Shown here: one piece after another, positions 16,562 to 25,060 of the stretch
How the letters are laid out: each line of letters begins with the position of its first letter
Position numbering within the stretch: the stretch's first letter is position 1
Source of the DNA: Bordetella parapertussis
GTDB lineage: Bacteria; Acidobacteriota; Terriglobia; Bryobacterales; Bryobacteraceae
Direction: 5' to 3'
Length of the DNA stretch: 64,000 nucleotides
Assembly: GCA_943328975.2 (NCBI GenBank)
Contig: CALQCC020000009.1
Location: 1-64,000, forward strand
Notes under the pieces: model-generated
Seen by the model: the letters and a program-made list of their open reading frames with translations, nothing else
Told to the model about the DNA's origin: nothing
Database searches by the model: none
Position numbers and translations under genes: made by a program

Positions 16562-17188
16562 ATGAGACTCTCCGCTCCAGCCGCGATCATTTTTGCGCTG
16601 CTGCCGACCGGCGCGTTTGCCCAAGCTCCCGGACCGGCCTGGGGTTCCTCGCGGGCAGCCGTACTAGCCGCTGAGCCCGATCAGGCGCACAATGTAGTCG
16701 AAGCCGACGGAGAAGTCGTCATCCAGCGGGACTCCGCTGCATGGGGTGGCGCCGCCGCCCGAATTCTGTACATCTTCGCCAACGACAAACTGGTGCGGTC
16801 GAAGTTCATCTTCTCCGCCGAGCCGGTTGATCCCACAAGTTATATTTCCGATTACGCCGCCATCGCCGCGCGCATGCTGAAAGAGTTCGGCAAGCCGACG
16901 GCAGAGCGAGCGGTTTGGGAAAACGATTCGCTGCAGGAAGAAAAGATCGCCTACTTGCAGCAGGATCGGGCGCTGCCCTCCGATGTTCTGCCGTCCGACA
17001 AGAACGTCGGCTTGAGTATTGCGCTAGGGCATCTGAAACTCTACGCCCAGTGGTGCGGACCGCAGACCGAAATCCTCCACACGTTGACCGGCGTGGATCA
17101 GAAGGTGACGCACCAGATCGAATTCCGCAGTGTAGAGCTGAAGGCGTTAGAATCCACCAAGAAAGTCTGCACACCACCAGTGCTTTAA
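16562..17188 (+). CDS. Secreted hypothetical protein, 208 aa
   Basis: A signal peptide (about residues 1-20, ending GAFAQA) precedes a mature domain of about 188 residues. The mature part contains WGSSRAAVLAAEPDQ, a β-rich segment (DGEVVIQRDSAAWGGAAARILYIFANDKLVRSKFIF) and two cysteines (WCGP and VCTP near the C-terminus) that could form a disulfide. The layout resembles small periplasmic proteins of unknown role. Only two bases separate it from the next gene, so the two are likely co-transcribed. Confidence 0.65.
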   Translation: MRLSAPAAIIFALLPTGAFAQAPGPAWGSSRAAVLAAEPDQAHNVVEADGEVVIQRDSAAWGGAAARILYIFANDKLVRSKFIFSAEPVDPTSYISDYAAIAARMLKEFGKPTAERAVWENDSLQEEKIAYLQQDRALPSDVLPSDKNVGLSIALGHLKLYAQWCGPQTEILHTLTGVDQKVTHQIEFRSVELKALESTKKVCTPPVL

Positions 17189-17190
17189 CT

Positions 17191-17898
17191 ATGGGCCTCG
17201 ACATCTACGTTGGATCGTTCACTCGTTATTACGCAGGTGACTGGGAGTTGATTGCGCAAAAGGCTGCTCGGGAGATGGGCTTAACCATCGACGTTATTCG
17301 GACTCAGGACACCGAAGATACCGAGCGCGATCCCGAGGCAATCCGGCCGATGGTGATCGAATGGCGCGCTGGTCTGTCCTTGAGCCTAACTGATAGTCTT
17401 GCGGCCCCACTCGATTGGCGTGAGGACGCGGAGACGCCATACTTTACGGACAAACCTGCTTGGGATTGCTACTCAGATCTCCTGTTGTGGGCGGCTTACG
17501 CCGAGCAGCCCTCGCTTACGCGCCCTTTTCAGACCGTGGAAGACTTCGGTGAAGATCCCGCCTATCAACGAAGCACGGCCGTGGGGTTTGAGACTGACTA
17601 CCTGCACCTGCTAAACACCGAATGCTGGCTACCTTGCGAATTTGACTTCGTCTTCCGATCTCATCGTCTCGATGGGGCGAGCACCCAGTTCGGATCCAGC
17701 ATCTCCTTGGCTGCGGAGCTAGATGCGCTCAACGCCCGAACTTGGAGGGCTGACAGGGAGACCATCTCGGCGTGGCGCAGCGAGGGTTCCGAACATGGTG
17801 CACCCCTCGAATCGGGCGCGAGGTTTGCCTTCTCCGTTCTACGTGACTTAGCCAGAGAATCCATCGAGCACAAATTACCGATGCTTCTCGACTACTGA
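17191..17898 (+). CDS. Hypothetical protein of a 'MGLDIYVG' family
   Basis: A 235-residue soluble protein beginning MGLDIYVGSFTRYYAGDWEL. It is acidic and aromatic, with no signal peptide or membrane segment. Patterns such as DKPAWDCYSDLLLWAAYAEQP and NTECWLPCEFDFVF suggest a globular all-in-one domain. Similar openings occur in uncharacterised bacterial proteins I have seen, but no function is established. The ATG directly follows the 16562 gene; the frame's upstream extension overlaps that gene and is not used. Its GC and codon use appear slightly lower than its neighbours, hinting at later acquisition. Confidence 0.65.
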   Translation: MGLDIYVGSFTRYYAGDWELIAQKAAREMGLTIDVIRTQDTEDTERDPEAIRPMVIEWRAGLSLSLTDSLAAPLDWREDAETPYFTDKPAWDCYSDLLLWAAYAEQPSLTRPFQTVEDFGEDPAYQRSTAVGFETDYLHLLNTECWLPCEFDFVFRSHRLDGASTQFGSSISLAAELDALNARTWRADRETISAWRSEGSEHGAPLESGARFAFSVLRDLARESIEHKLPMLLDY

Positions 17899-17903
17899 CG
17901 GTT

Positions 17904-18476
17904 CTACTTCGAAGTCTCGCTCACCAGCTTGCTGGCTAACGGACGATCCTGCCCCGCGTACTTGTTCGACGCCTTCTTGTGATACGGCACCGACGACGGC
18001 GTCGACAGTTGCTCAAACGTAAACGAACAAATGCGCATGCCCGGATACAACGCCACCGGCATCCGCCCCAGATTGCTCAGCTCCAGCGTTGCCTTGCCGC
18101 GCCACCCCGGATCGAACAATCCCGCGGTGCCATGCACGATGATGCCGATACGTCCCAAGCTCGACCGGCCTTCCAGCCGCCCCAGCACGTCGTCATCGAG
18201 CTCCAGTTTCTCTTCCGTGATCGCCAGTGCGAATTCCCCAGGCTGCAAGATGAACGCCTCGCCCGTCGGAACTTCAATCGTCCGCATCAATTCCTGGATC
18301 GCCGTCTTCTCCCGCAGATCGATGAACGCGTGCTTACTGTGTTCGAACACACCAAACTCATTGCCCAACCGGAAATCCACTGAGCAGCTACCGAACTGTT
18401 CGGGAGGCAGCTCGGGCGTCACACGGATTTTACCCTCGGCAATGTAACGGTGGATGTCGACGTCGGAAAGGACCAT
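17904..18476 (-). CDS. dcd: dCTP deaminase
   Basis: A 190-residue homotrimeric dUTPase-fold enzyme that deaminates dCTP to dUTP for dTTP synthesis. Visible hallmarks are [12 protein letters not shown], the active-site segment [25 protein letters not shown] and [27 protein letters not shown]. The Ser-Ser-Leu-Gly-Arg block and the catalytic Glu in the FALAITEE strand region are kept. Whether it also hydrolyses dUTP (bifunctional form) cannot be told. A TAGAAT box six bases before the ATG implies a leaderless transcript. Confidence 0.93.
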   Translation of the reverse strand: MVLSDVDIHRYIAEGKIRVTPELPPEQFGSCSVDFRLGNEFGVFEHSKHAFIDLREKTAIQELMRTIEVPTGEAFILQPGEFALAITEEKLELDDDVLGRLEGRSSLGRIGIIVHGTAGLFDPGWRGKATLELSNLGRMPVALYPGMRICSFTFEQLSTPSSVPYHKKASNKYAGQDRPLASKLVSETSK

Positions 18477-18482
18477 CTCTAG

Positions 18483-18488
18483 ATTCTA
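18483..18488 (-). promoter_or_regulatory. Candidate -10 box for dcd (leaderless)
   Basis: On the minus strand TAGAAT, part of TTATAGAAT, is followed by CTAGAG and then the dcd ATG at 18476. The six-base spacing leaves no room for a ribosome binding site. Confidence 0.45.
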
Positions 18489-18529
18489 TAACTGCGGAAC
18501 GCTACTCTAGAAGTTTCACCCCGCGCATC

Positions 18530-19681
18530 ATGAAACCCACCATCCTTCCGCAACGACCATTTTTCTCTTCCGGCCCCTGTGCGAAGCGCCCCGGCTGGAC
18601 TCTGGACGCGCTCAAAGGAGCAGCGCTCGGCCGCTCCCATCGCGCCAAACTCGGCAAGACCAAACTGGTCGACGTTATTGAGCGGAGCAAGGCGATCCTC
18701 GGCATCCCCAGCGACTACGTGCTGGCGATCGTCCCGGCCTCAGACACGGGCGCTGTTGAAATGGCGCTGTGGTCGTTGTTGGGCGAGCGCGGCGTGGATG
18801 TTCTGGCGTGGGAAAGCTTCAGCAGCGGCTGGGCGTCCGACTGCAAAAGCCAACTCAAGCTGAAGGACCTGCGCGTCTTCAAAGCGGATTACGGCCATCT
18901 CCCCGACCTGCAGCAAGTGGACTGGACCCGCGACATAATGTTCGCCTGGAACGGTACAACGTCGGGCGTGAAAGTGCCCAACGCAGATTGGATCGCAGCC
19001 GACCGGCAGGGACTCGCGATCTGCGACGCTACATCGGCCGTGTTCGCCATGGAGATTCCCTGGCAGAAGCTCGACGTAGTGACTTGGTCCTGGCAGAAGG
19101 TGCTCGGCGGCGAAGGGGCGCACGGCATGATCGCGCTAAGCCCGCGCGCAGTTCAACGACTAGAAACATTCACGCCCGACCGACCCATGCCCAAGATTTT
19201 CCAAATGACGAAGGGCGGGAAACTGATCTCCGGGCTCTTCCAGGGCGAGACGATCAACACGCCATCCATGCTGTGCGTCGAGGATGCGCTGGACGCCCTC
19301 ACGTGGGCGGAATCCATCGGTGGCCTGCCGACGCTTATCGCCCGCTCCAACGCAAATCTGCAGGCTCTCAAAAGCTGGGTGGAGAAATCCTCTTGGGCCG
19401 GCTTCCTCGCAGCGGACGCAGCTTCGCGATCTAACACTTCCATCTGTCTCAAAGTGGTCGACCCGGCCTACACGTCACTCTCGACCGACGATCAACAGAA
19501 ACACGCCAAATCGATGGTCTCCTTGTTGGAGAAAGCGGGAGCCGCATTCGACATCGGAGCGTATCGCGACGCCCCTCCGGGCCTGCGGATTTGGGGCGGA
19601 GCAACCGTCGACACTTCGGATATTGAAGCGCTGCTGCCGTGGCTCGATTGGGCCTACGCGGAAGTGCAATCACAGTTCTAA
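18530..19681 (+). CDS. serC: Phosphoserine aminotransferase
   Basis: A 383-residue class V PLP aminotransferase converting 3-phosphohydroxypyruvate to phosphoserine. It matches the longer SerC type: [14 protein letters not shown] at the N-terminus, a substrate-side [12 protein letters not shown] motif, [13 protein letters not shown], and the PLP lysine in [14 protein letters not shown]. The C-terminus carries [23 protein letters not shown]. serA follows after 15 bases with its own short ribosome region, giving two consecutive steps of serine synthesis in one operon. Confidence 0.95.
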   Translation: MKPTILPQRPFFSSGPCAKRPGWTLDALKGAALGRSHRAKLGKTKLVDVIERSKAILGIPSDYVLAIVPASDTGAVEMALWSLLGERGVDVLAWESFSSGWASDCKSQLKLKDLRVFKADYGHLPDLQQVDWTRDIMFAWNGTTSGVKVPNADWIAADRQGLAICDATSAVFAMEIPWQKLDVVTWSWQKVLGGEGAHGMIALSPRAVQRLETFTPDRPMPKIFQMTKGGKLISGLFQGETINTPSMLCVEDALDALTWAESIGGLPTLIARSNANLQALKSWVEKSSWAGFLAADAASRSNTSICLKVVDPAYTSLSTDDQQKHAKSMVSLLEKAGAAFDIGAYRDAPPGLRIWGGATVDTSDIEALLPWLDWAYAEVQSQF

Positions 19682-19696
19682 TTCAAAGGAATCTTC

Positions 19697-20641
19697 ATGT
19701 CTAAAGTACTCATTTCGGATAGCCTCAGCCCGCGCGCCATTGAGGTTTTCAAAGAAGCAGGAATCGAGGTCGACGTAAAGGTCGGCCTCAACGAAAGTGA
19801 ATTGATCGCGATCATCGGCGAGTATGAAGGCCTGGCGATCCGCTCGGCTACGAAAGTCACAGCGAAAGTATTGGACGCCGCGACCAAACTGAAGGTCGTC
19901 GGCCGCGCCGGCATCGGCGTCGACAACGTGGATCTACCTGCAGCCACCGCCCACGGAGTGCTCGTCATGAACACGCCCTTCGGCAACTCGACCGCGACCG
20001 CCGAACATGCGATCACGCTGATGATGGCCGTAGCCCGCCAGCTCGGCTCCGCCAACTCCACCACGCACGAGGGGAAGTGGCTCAAGAACAAATACATGGG
20101 CGTTGAAGTCACAGGCAAAGTGCTGGGCATCATCGGATGCGGCAACATCGGTTCCATCGTGGCCGACCGTGCGCAAGGTCTCAAAATGCGCGTGATCGCC
20201 TATGATCCGTTCCTTGACCACGAGCGTGCCCGTAGCCTGGATATCGAAAAGGTCGAGCTAGACGAACTGCTCGCCGCGGCGGACTTCATCACCTTGCACA
20301 CGCCGATGACGCCGCAAACCAAGTACATCCTCAACAAGGAAACGCTCGCCAAAACGAAGAAGGGCGTCCGCATCATCAACTGCGCGCGCGGTGGCCTGAT
20401 CCAGGAAGCCGACCTCAAAGCAGCCATCGAATCGGGTCACGTCGCGGGCGCGGCACTCGACGTCTTTGAGGTGGAACCCGCGAAGGAGAATCCACTCTTC
20501 GGTATGGAGCAGATCGTCACGACGCCCCACTTGGGCGCGTCCACACACGAAGCGCAGGAAAACGTCGCACTTCAAGTAGCGGAGCAGATTGCCGACTTCT
20601 TGAAGACCGGCACCATCGTGAACGCCGTCAACAAGCGCTAA
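19697..20641 (+). CDS. serA: D-3-phosphoglycerate dehydrogenase, catalytic domains only
   Basis: A 314-residue 2-hydroxyacid dehydrogenase oxidising 3-phosphoglycerate, the first step of serine synthesis. The Rossmann motif GIIGCGNIGSIVADRA, the catalytic Arg in INCARGGLIQEADL and the His in TTPHLGASTHEAQENVA are present. The chain ends at NAVNKR, where long SerA proteins continue into ASB and ACT domains. No remnants of those domains follow before the next gene at 20691. Feedback control by serine through an ACT domain is therefore not expected. Confidence 0.94.
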   Translation: MSKVLISDSLSPRAIEVFKEAGIEVDVKVGLNESELIAIIGEYEGLAIRSATKVTAKVLDAATKLKVVGRAGIGVDNVDLPAATAHGVLVMNTPFGNSTATAEHAITLMMAVARQLGSANSTTHEGKWLKNKYMGVEVTGKVLGIIGCGNIGSIVADRAQGLKMRVIAYDPFLDHERARSLDIEKVELDELLAAADFITLHTPMTPQTKYILNKETLAKTKKGVRIINCARGGLIQEADLKAAIESGHVAGAALDVFEVEPAKENPLFGMEQIVTTPHLGASTHEAQENVALQVAEQIADFLKTGTIVNAVNKR

Positions 20642-20690
20642 CCCTGTCAATTCCCGGCGTTATGATAATAGAACCCTGGAGGCTTCATCC

Positions 20691-21086
20691 GTGAAAACCA
20701 GTCTTGCCCTAGCCATCGCAGCGGCTCTGCTCACTGCGACCGTGCCCATGGCCGCACATCATTCTTTCGCCGCGGAATACGATGCCAACGCGAAGCTGGA
20801 ATTCGACGGCGTCGTCACCAAGGTTGAGTGGACCAACCCGCACGCGCACTACTATATCGACGTGACCGGCGTGGACGGCAAGGTCACCAATTGGAATCTG
20901 GAGCTCGCCAGCCCCAACATGCTTAACCGCAATGGCTGGACGCGCAAGACTCTGCAGGAAGGCCTCAAGATCCACGTCACCGCCTCGCGCGCCAAGGATG
21001 GCAGCAACACCGGCGCTACCAGCACCATCAAGCTACCCAACGGCAAGGTGCTCACCATGACCGGCGTGCAGCAGGGGAAACAATGA
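20691..21086 (+). CDS. DUF6152 family secreted protein
   Basis: A 131-residue exported protein. The signal peptide (residues 1-22) ends AAHHSFAAEYD, and this HHSF/AAEYD opening with a DGVVTKVEWTNPHAHYYIDV strand is characteristic of DUF6152. The domain is small and β-rich (OB-like); no biochemical role is known. GTG start with TGGAGG eight bases before it. The stop overlaps the next gene's start (ATGA), so they are translated together. Confidence 0.8.
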   Translation: MKTSLALAIAAALLTATVPMAAHHSFAAEYDANAKLEFDGVVTKVEWTNPHAHYYIDVTGVDGKVTNWNLELASPNMLNRNGWTRKTLQEGLKIHVTASRAKDGSNTGATSTIKLPNGKVLTMTGVQQGKQ

Positions 21087-21844
21087 AGAGGCACATTCTC
21101 ACCTCCATCCTGGCGTTGGTATCGCTTGGTGCAGCAATGTGGGCACAAGGTCCCGCGGGCGGCAATGGAAAAGGTAAGGGCAAGGCAGCGCCTCCCGCAG
21201 CACCCGCTCCCAAACTAGCCGACGGCACCCCTGATCTCTCCGGCGTGTGGACCGGCTTCGGTAGCAATGCCGGAGACATCACCAAAGGCTTGAAGGCCGG
21301 CGAAGAAGTTTCCATGCTCCCGTGGGCCGTGGAAAAAATGAAGACCCTGAAGTCGCAGGACGACCCGCAGGCCAACTGTATGCCCAGCGGCGTTCCACGC
21401 GGCAATCCGTACCCGTGGCGCATCGTGCGCGAGGGCAATCACATCTACATCCTCTACGAAGGCAACATCCACAGCTTCCGCCAGATCTTCATGGGCGTCA
21501 GCGAACATCCCGAAGACCCCGATCCAACGTGGTGGGGCCACTCCATCGGGAAATGGGAAGGCAACACGCTGGTGGTGGATACGGTCGGCTTCAATGACAA
21601 GTTCTGGCTCGACTACCTGGGCCACCCGCACACCGAAAAGATGCACACCATTGAGCGCTACACGCGGACCGACATGAACACGCTCAACATCGAAGTGACC
21701 ATCGACGATCCAGGCGCCTATACGAAGCCGTTCACCACCACCGGCCGCGCGCGCTTGATGCCCGGCGAGGAACTGATGGAATACGTGTGCCAGGAAAATA
21801 ACATCGACTTGATCCACGTGAACGCGCCGGCCCAACTCCCGTAG
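21083..21844 (+). CDS. Secreted partner of the DUF6152 protein, function unknown
   Basis: A 253-residue exported protein. After a signal peptide (to about residue 22) comes a Gly/Lys/Ala/Pro linker, then the conserved core LADGTPDLSGVWTG, CMPSGVPRGNPYPWRIV, GNHIYILYEGNIHSFRQI, and WWGHSIGKWEGNTLVVDTVGFND. These features define a large, expanded acidobacterial family usually next to DUF6152. The tail has RYTRTDMNTLNIEVTIDDPGAYTKPFTTTGRARL. Lipocalin-like β-structure is likely. It is probably periplasmic; substrate unknown. Confidence 0.75.
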   Translation: MKRHILTSILALVSLGAAMWAQGPAGGNGKGKGKAAPPAAPAPKLADGTPDLSGVWTGFGSNAGDITKGLKAGEEVSMLPWAVEKMKTLKSQDDPQANCMPSGVPRGNPYPWRIVREGNHIYILYEGNIHSFRQIFMGVSEHPEDPDPTWWGHSIGKWEGNTLVVDTVGFNDKFWLDYLGHPHTEKMHTIERYTRTDMNTLNIEVTIDDPGAYTKPFTTTGRARLMPGEELMEYVCQENNIDLIHVNAPAQLP

Positions 21845-21845
21845 C

Positions 21846-22196
21846 GTGCTAAAGAGCGTCCAGATTTTCGGCATCAAAGGCTCGCAGGCCACACGAGCGG
21901 CGGAGCGTTTCTTCAAGGAACGCGCCGTCCAGATTCATTTTGTGGACCTCGCGCAGAAACCCATGTCTCCCGGCGAGATTAAGCGTTTCGTCGACCGCTT
22001 CAAACTCCACGGCTTGATCGATAGCGAAAGCAAAGCGTACGAAGACGCGGGCCTGAAGTATCTCCGTATGCCCGACCCGGACCTATTACGGCGCATCGAA
22101 CGCGAGCCTAAATTGTTGCGCTTGCCGTTCGTCCGCGCGGGGAATCTCATCAGCATCGGCCACGATGAAGCCACGTGGAAAACGATGTTGGGATGA
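21846..22196 (+). CDS. ArsC/YffB-like thioredoxin-fold protein without the catalytic cysteine
   Basis: A 116-residue protein aligning with the ArsC/Spx/YffB family: an N-terminal β-strand and loop (VQIFGIKGSQATRAAERFF), and a C-terminal LRLPFVRAGNLISIGHDEATW. In active members the loop reads GIKNCDT; here the cysteine is replaced by Ser13 and the whole protein lacks cysteine. It cannot be a thiol reductase, so a regulatory or binding role is more likely. GTG start, one base after the previous stop. Confidence 0.75.
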   Translation: MLKSVQIFGIKGSQATRAAERFFKERAVQIHFVDLAQKPMSPGEIKRFVDRFKLHGLIDSESKAYEDAGLKYLRMPDPDLLRRIEREPKLLRLPFVRAGNLISIGHDEATWKTMLG

Positions 22197-22200
22197 CGCG

Positions 22201-22818
22201 CTAGACCAAATGCCCCATCTTTTCGCGCTTCGTCTTCAAGTACTCCGCCGACGATTCCACCGGCGCCACCAGCGCCGACACACGCTCTGCCACACGGACT
22301 CCAGCGTTCTCCAGCGCGGCGATCTTTTCCGGATTGTTCGACATCAACCGCACTTCCGCCAGCCCTAAGAACCGCAAGATCTCGCCCGGAAGTTGATACC
22401 CGCGCAGATCCGCCGCGAAGCCCAGCTGCTCATTCGCTTCCACTGTATCCGCGCCCTGATCCTGCAACTCATACGCACGCAACTTGTTCAACAGGCCGAT
22501 GCCGCGACCCTCTTGCTGTTCGTAGATCAACACCCCGCGCCCTTCGGCGGCAATCGTCTCCAGTGCGAGGTCCAACTGCGCGCCGCAATCGCAACGAGCG
22601 CTATGAAACACGTCGCCTGTCAGGCATTGGGAATGAATGCGGACCAACGGGGGAGGGCCCTGCGTAAGATCCCCCATAGTGAGCACCACGGCCTCTTCCA
22701 CGTCTTTGGCGGACTCCTGGCCGGAACGCCAGTCGAACCCTAGGATGCGGAAATGCCCATACCGGCTGGGGAAATCGGCCTCGGCCACTTTGCGCAAATG
22801 AGTTGTCGGGGTCAACAT
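22201..22818 (-). CDS. ribA: GTP cyclohydrolase II
   Basis: A 205-residue enzyme that opens GTP to the pyrimidine precursor of riboflavin, releasing formate and pyrophosphate. The zinc site (CLTGDVFHSARCDCGAQL), the EQQEGRGIGLLNKLRAY block and the LMSNNPEK tail motif are intact. It lacks the DHBP synthase (RibB) half found in fused proteins. The start region overlaps that of the divergent histidine kinase gene. Confidence 0.95.
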   Translation of the reverse strand: MLTPTTHLRKVAEADFPSRYGHFRILGFDWRSGQESAKDVEEAVVLTMGDLTQGPPPLVRIHSQCLTGDVFHSARCDCGAQLDLALETIAAEGRGVLIYEQQEGRGIGLLNKLRAYELQDQGADTVEANEQLGFAADLRGYQLPGEILRFLGLAEVRLMSNNPEKIAALENAGVRVAERVSALVAPVESSAEYLKTKREKMGHLV

Positions 22819-22838
22819 CCATTATAATTGGACCCGAA

Positions 22839-24191
22839 GTGACCGCACAGCACCTCGTACTTCTTTTCTTTAAGCTCGCAGTGGCCGCCGCCCTGGCCAG
22901 CATCCTCACGCGCTCCGTCACCTTCCAACGAATGCTGCTGCGCGAAGAGCGAACCCTCGGCCAACGGGTCAAGATGGCGCTGGTCTGCGCAGGGATCTAC
23001 GGAGCCGGAGTTCTCACCCGGGTGCTCACCAGCCGTTACCTGCCCGCGCCCGACGCCTACGCAGCCCTCGACCTGGGCCTGGAGGCCAGCCTCGTGATGG
23101 GATTGCTGGGCGGCTACGTCACAGGCCTGCTCTCCGGTATCCTCACATCGCTGCCCGCCATGTTCGCGAACGAACTTATGTCGATGCCGTTGCTGGCCGC
23201 GGCTGGCGTCATGGGCGGCCTGCTGCGCGACCTCGCTCCCGACAAAGAATATATCTGGAAGATCACCCCATTCCCCGACCTCAGCCTCTACCGGCTGCTC
23301 CGCAAACGGGATCTTCGCCTGCCCGTCTTCGGCATCACTTGCATGCTGGTGATACTCCTAGCCGAGCTGCTGCGCTCCACTATCGCCGACCAAATCCCGA
23401 ACCAAGGCATCTTCGCCCTCACGAAGGATTGGAAAGACATGAACACGTGGATGGTAGTCGCGCAGTACGCCACCACCGTATTCGCGGTCATCCTGCCCAT
23501 CAAGATCTGGCATTCCAGCCGCTACGAAAAACTATTGGAGCAACAACAGCTCCGCTTGAACGAAGCGCGCCTCGCCGCCCTCTCCAGCCAGATCAACCCG
23601 CACTTCCTGTTCAACACCCTCAACTCTGTTGCATCGCTTATCCGCCAGGATCCCGACCAAGCCCGGCAAGTTGTCTACAAGCTCTCGAAAATTCTTCGCC
23701 GCCTGCTGCGCAAACAGGACAACCTGGTGACCCTGCGCGAAGAGCTCAGCTTCATCGACGACTACCTCGCGATCGAGATTGTTCGCTTCGGCGAGAAGCT
23801 TCACTTCGTCAAAGACATCGCACCCGAATGCCTCGACATGCTTGTCCCCAGCATGCTGTTACAGCCCCTGGTAGAGAACAGCATCCGACACGGCCTGGCC
23901 AGCAAAGTTTCCGGCGGAACCATTCGAGTCCGGGGACTTCAGGCGAATGGACGCCTACAAATTTTGGTAGAAGACGACGGCGTCGGCATCCCGGAGGCCA
24001 AGCTCGCCCGCCTTTTTGAGAACGGAATTGGCGTAAATAACGTGAATGAGCGCCTAAAAGTGCTCTACGGCGACAACTACAAAATGTGGATCGACAGCCG
24101 CCCCAGCGAAGGCACCACCACGGGGGTTGAAATTCCAGAGCAAGTCAGTGGTAACGTAGTGGAAGTCGAATTACTGACTGATAAGAGGTAG
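22839..24191 (+). CDS. LytS-type sensor histidine kinase
   Basis: About 450 residues. The N-terminal half has six or so membrane helices of the 5TM-5TMR_LYT type (GLEASLVMGLLGGYVTGLLSGILTSLPAM). A coiled linker leads to the His_kinase domain with the H-box SSQINPHFLFNTLNS (phosphoacceptor His codon 23601-23603) and a HATPase_c domain (LLQPLVENSIRHGLA, VEDDGVGIPEAKLARLFENGIG). It is predicted to sense an envelope signal. No LytTR response regulator is nearby, so the partner is elsewhere. Start is uncertain: GTG at 22839 is used here, TTG at 22803 overlaps ribA; a TATAAT lies at 22823-22828. Confidence 0.88.
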   Translation: MTAQHLVLLFFKLAVAAALASILTRSVTFQRMLLREERTLGQRVKMALVCAGIYGAGVLTRVLTSRYLPAPDAYAALDLGLEASLVMGLLGGYVTGLLSGILTSLPAMFANELMSMPLLAAAGVMGGLLRDLAPDKEYIWKITPFPDLSLYRLLRKRDLRLPVFGITCMLVILLAELLRSTIADQIPNQGIFALTKDWKDMNTWMVVAQYATTVFAVILPIKIWHSSRYEKLLEQQQLRLNEARLAALSSQINPHFLFNTLNSVASLIRQDPDQARQVVYKLSKILRRLLRKQDNLVTLREELSFIDDYLAIEIVRFGEKLHFVKDIAPECLDMLVPSMLLQPLVENSIRHGLASKVSGGTIRVRGLQANGRLQILVEDDGVGIPEAKLARLFENGIGVNNVNERLKVLYGDNYKMWIDSRPSEGTTTGVEIPEQVSGNVVEVELLTDKR

Positions 24192-24212
24192 CCGGACAAT
24201 GCGGAGCCGCCA

Positions 24213-24977
24213 TTGAGCGACCTGAACTTTTCACTTTCCTTGCCACGAGAAAATGATCCGCTGCCGCATACCATCGCGGAGCGCACTCGTCGCGTCTATG
24301 ACGCCATCGCCCACGTTTATCCGCTGAGCACGTACTTCTTTCATCGCAAGGCCCACGCCTACACCCTGAAACATTCGGGTATCCGCAACGGCGACCGAGT
24401 GCTGGAAATCGCCATGGGCAGCGGCGAGATGTTTCGCAAGCTGGTAGAAATCAACCGCGATGGAACCACCATCGGCCTGGATCTGGCGCCCAACATGGCG
24501 GCTTATTCTCAGCGCCGCATCCGGAACGAATGGCCCGACGCCGCCGCGCACTGCGGAGCCGTTGACGTCCGCAACCTGCCCTTCGCTGACGCCAGCTTCG
24601 ATGCCATCGTCTGTTGCTATTTGGTGGAACTTCTCAGCCACGACGATATTCACAAGACGCTGGCCGAAGCCCAGCGCGTCCTCCGCCCCGGCGGCCGGTT
24701 CTCCCTCATTGTCATCGGACAAAACAAACCCATCTTCCGCTTCATGTACCGCCTCGGCGGAGCCATGATCCGCGCCTTCTGGGGCCGCTTGGTCGAATCC
24801 GAAGTGCCGGATATGATCCAGCAATCCGGCATGAAAATCGTCAACGACCACTACCTGCGGCAAGGCTACTACCCGTCGCGCGTGTTGATCTCCGAACACG
24901 CCTCCGAACCCGCCTTCGCCCACTCCGCCACCAACTCGGAACGCAAACGTAACAAAGCTACTCGCGCTCAAAAATAG
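24213..24977 (+). CDS. Class I SAM-dependent methyltransferase (UbiE-like)
   Basis: A 254-residue methyltransferase. Motif I is seen as VLEIAMGSGEMFRKLVE, followed by TIGLDLAPNMAAYSQRR, DVRNLPFADASFDAIVCCYLVELL and the RVLRPGGRFSLIVIG strand. This is the Methyltransf_11/UbiE pattern; substrate is not identifiable, and a separate ubiE/menG is present at 49706. The C-terminal 20 residues are basic and probably disordered. TTG start with GGAG upstream; it follows the kinase gene by 21 bases and may share its transcript. Confidence 0.8.
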   Translation: MSDLNFSLSLPRENDPLPHTIAERTRRVYDAIAHVYPLSTYFFHRKAHAYTLKHSGIRNGDRVLEIAMGSGEMFRKLVEINRDGTTIGLDLAPNMAAYSQRRIRNEWPDAAAHCGAVDVRNLPFADASFDAIVCCYLVELLSHDDIHKTLAEAQRVLRPGGRFSLIVIGQNKPIFRFMYRLGGAMIRAFWGRLVESEVPDMIQQSGMKIVNDHYLRQGYYPSRVLISEHASEPAFAHSATNSERKRNKATRAQK

Positions 24978-25012
24978 TTGCGGCCTGCCGCCCCATCCGT
25001 CATAGTGAGAAT

Positions 25013-25034
25013 GGACGCGAGATCGCGTGCGTCC
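25013..25034 (+). repeat. Small inverted repeat upstream of the MgtE-domain gene
   Basis: GGACGC (25013-25018) and GCGTCC (25029-25034) form a six-bp stem around GAGATCGCGT, 26 bases before the ATG of the PRC/MgtE-N gene. It lies in the 83-base gap after the methyltransferase. The gap is too short for an M-box magnesium riboswitch; the hairpin could be an operator or simply chance. Confidence 0.25.
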
Positions 25035-25060
25035 ACTCCACATATGGGCTTGGGCCATCG

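Noticed and set aside
22823-22828. TATAAT as -10 box for the LytS-type kinase
   Set aside because: The hexamer is perfect, but no -35 lies at a proper distance and it is ten bases from the GTG; the start of the kinase is itself uncertain. Mentioned only in that entry.
24231-25058. A 275-codon frame opposite the methyltransferase
   Set aside because: Antisense shadow; the plus strand has motifs I-VI of a methyltransferase.
24978-25060. Magnesium riboswitch before the PRC/MgtE-N gene
   Set aside because: The gap is 83 bases, too short for an M-box, and only a six-bp stem is visible.
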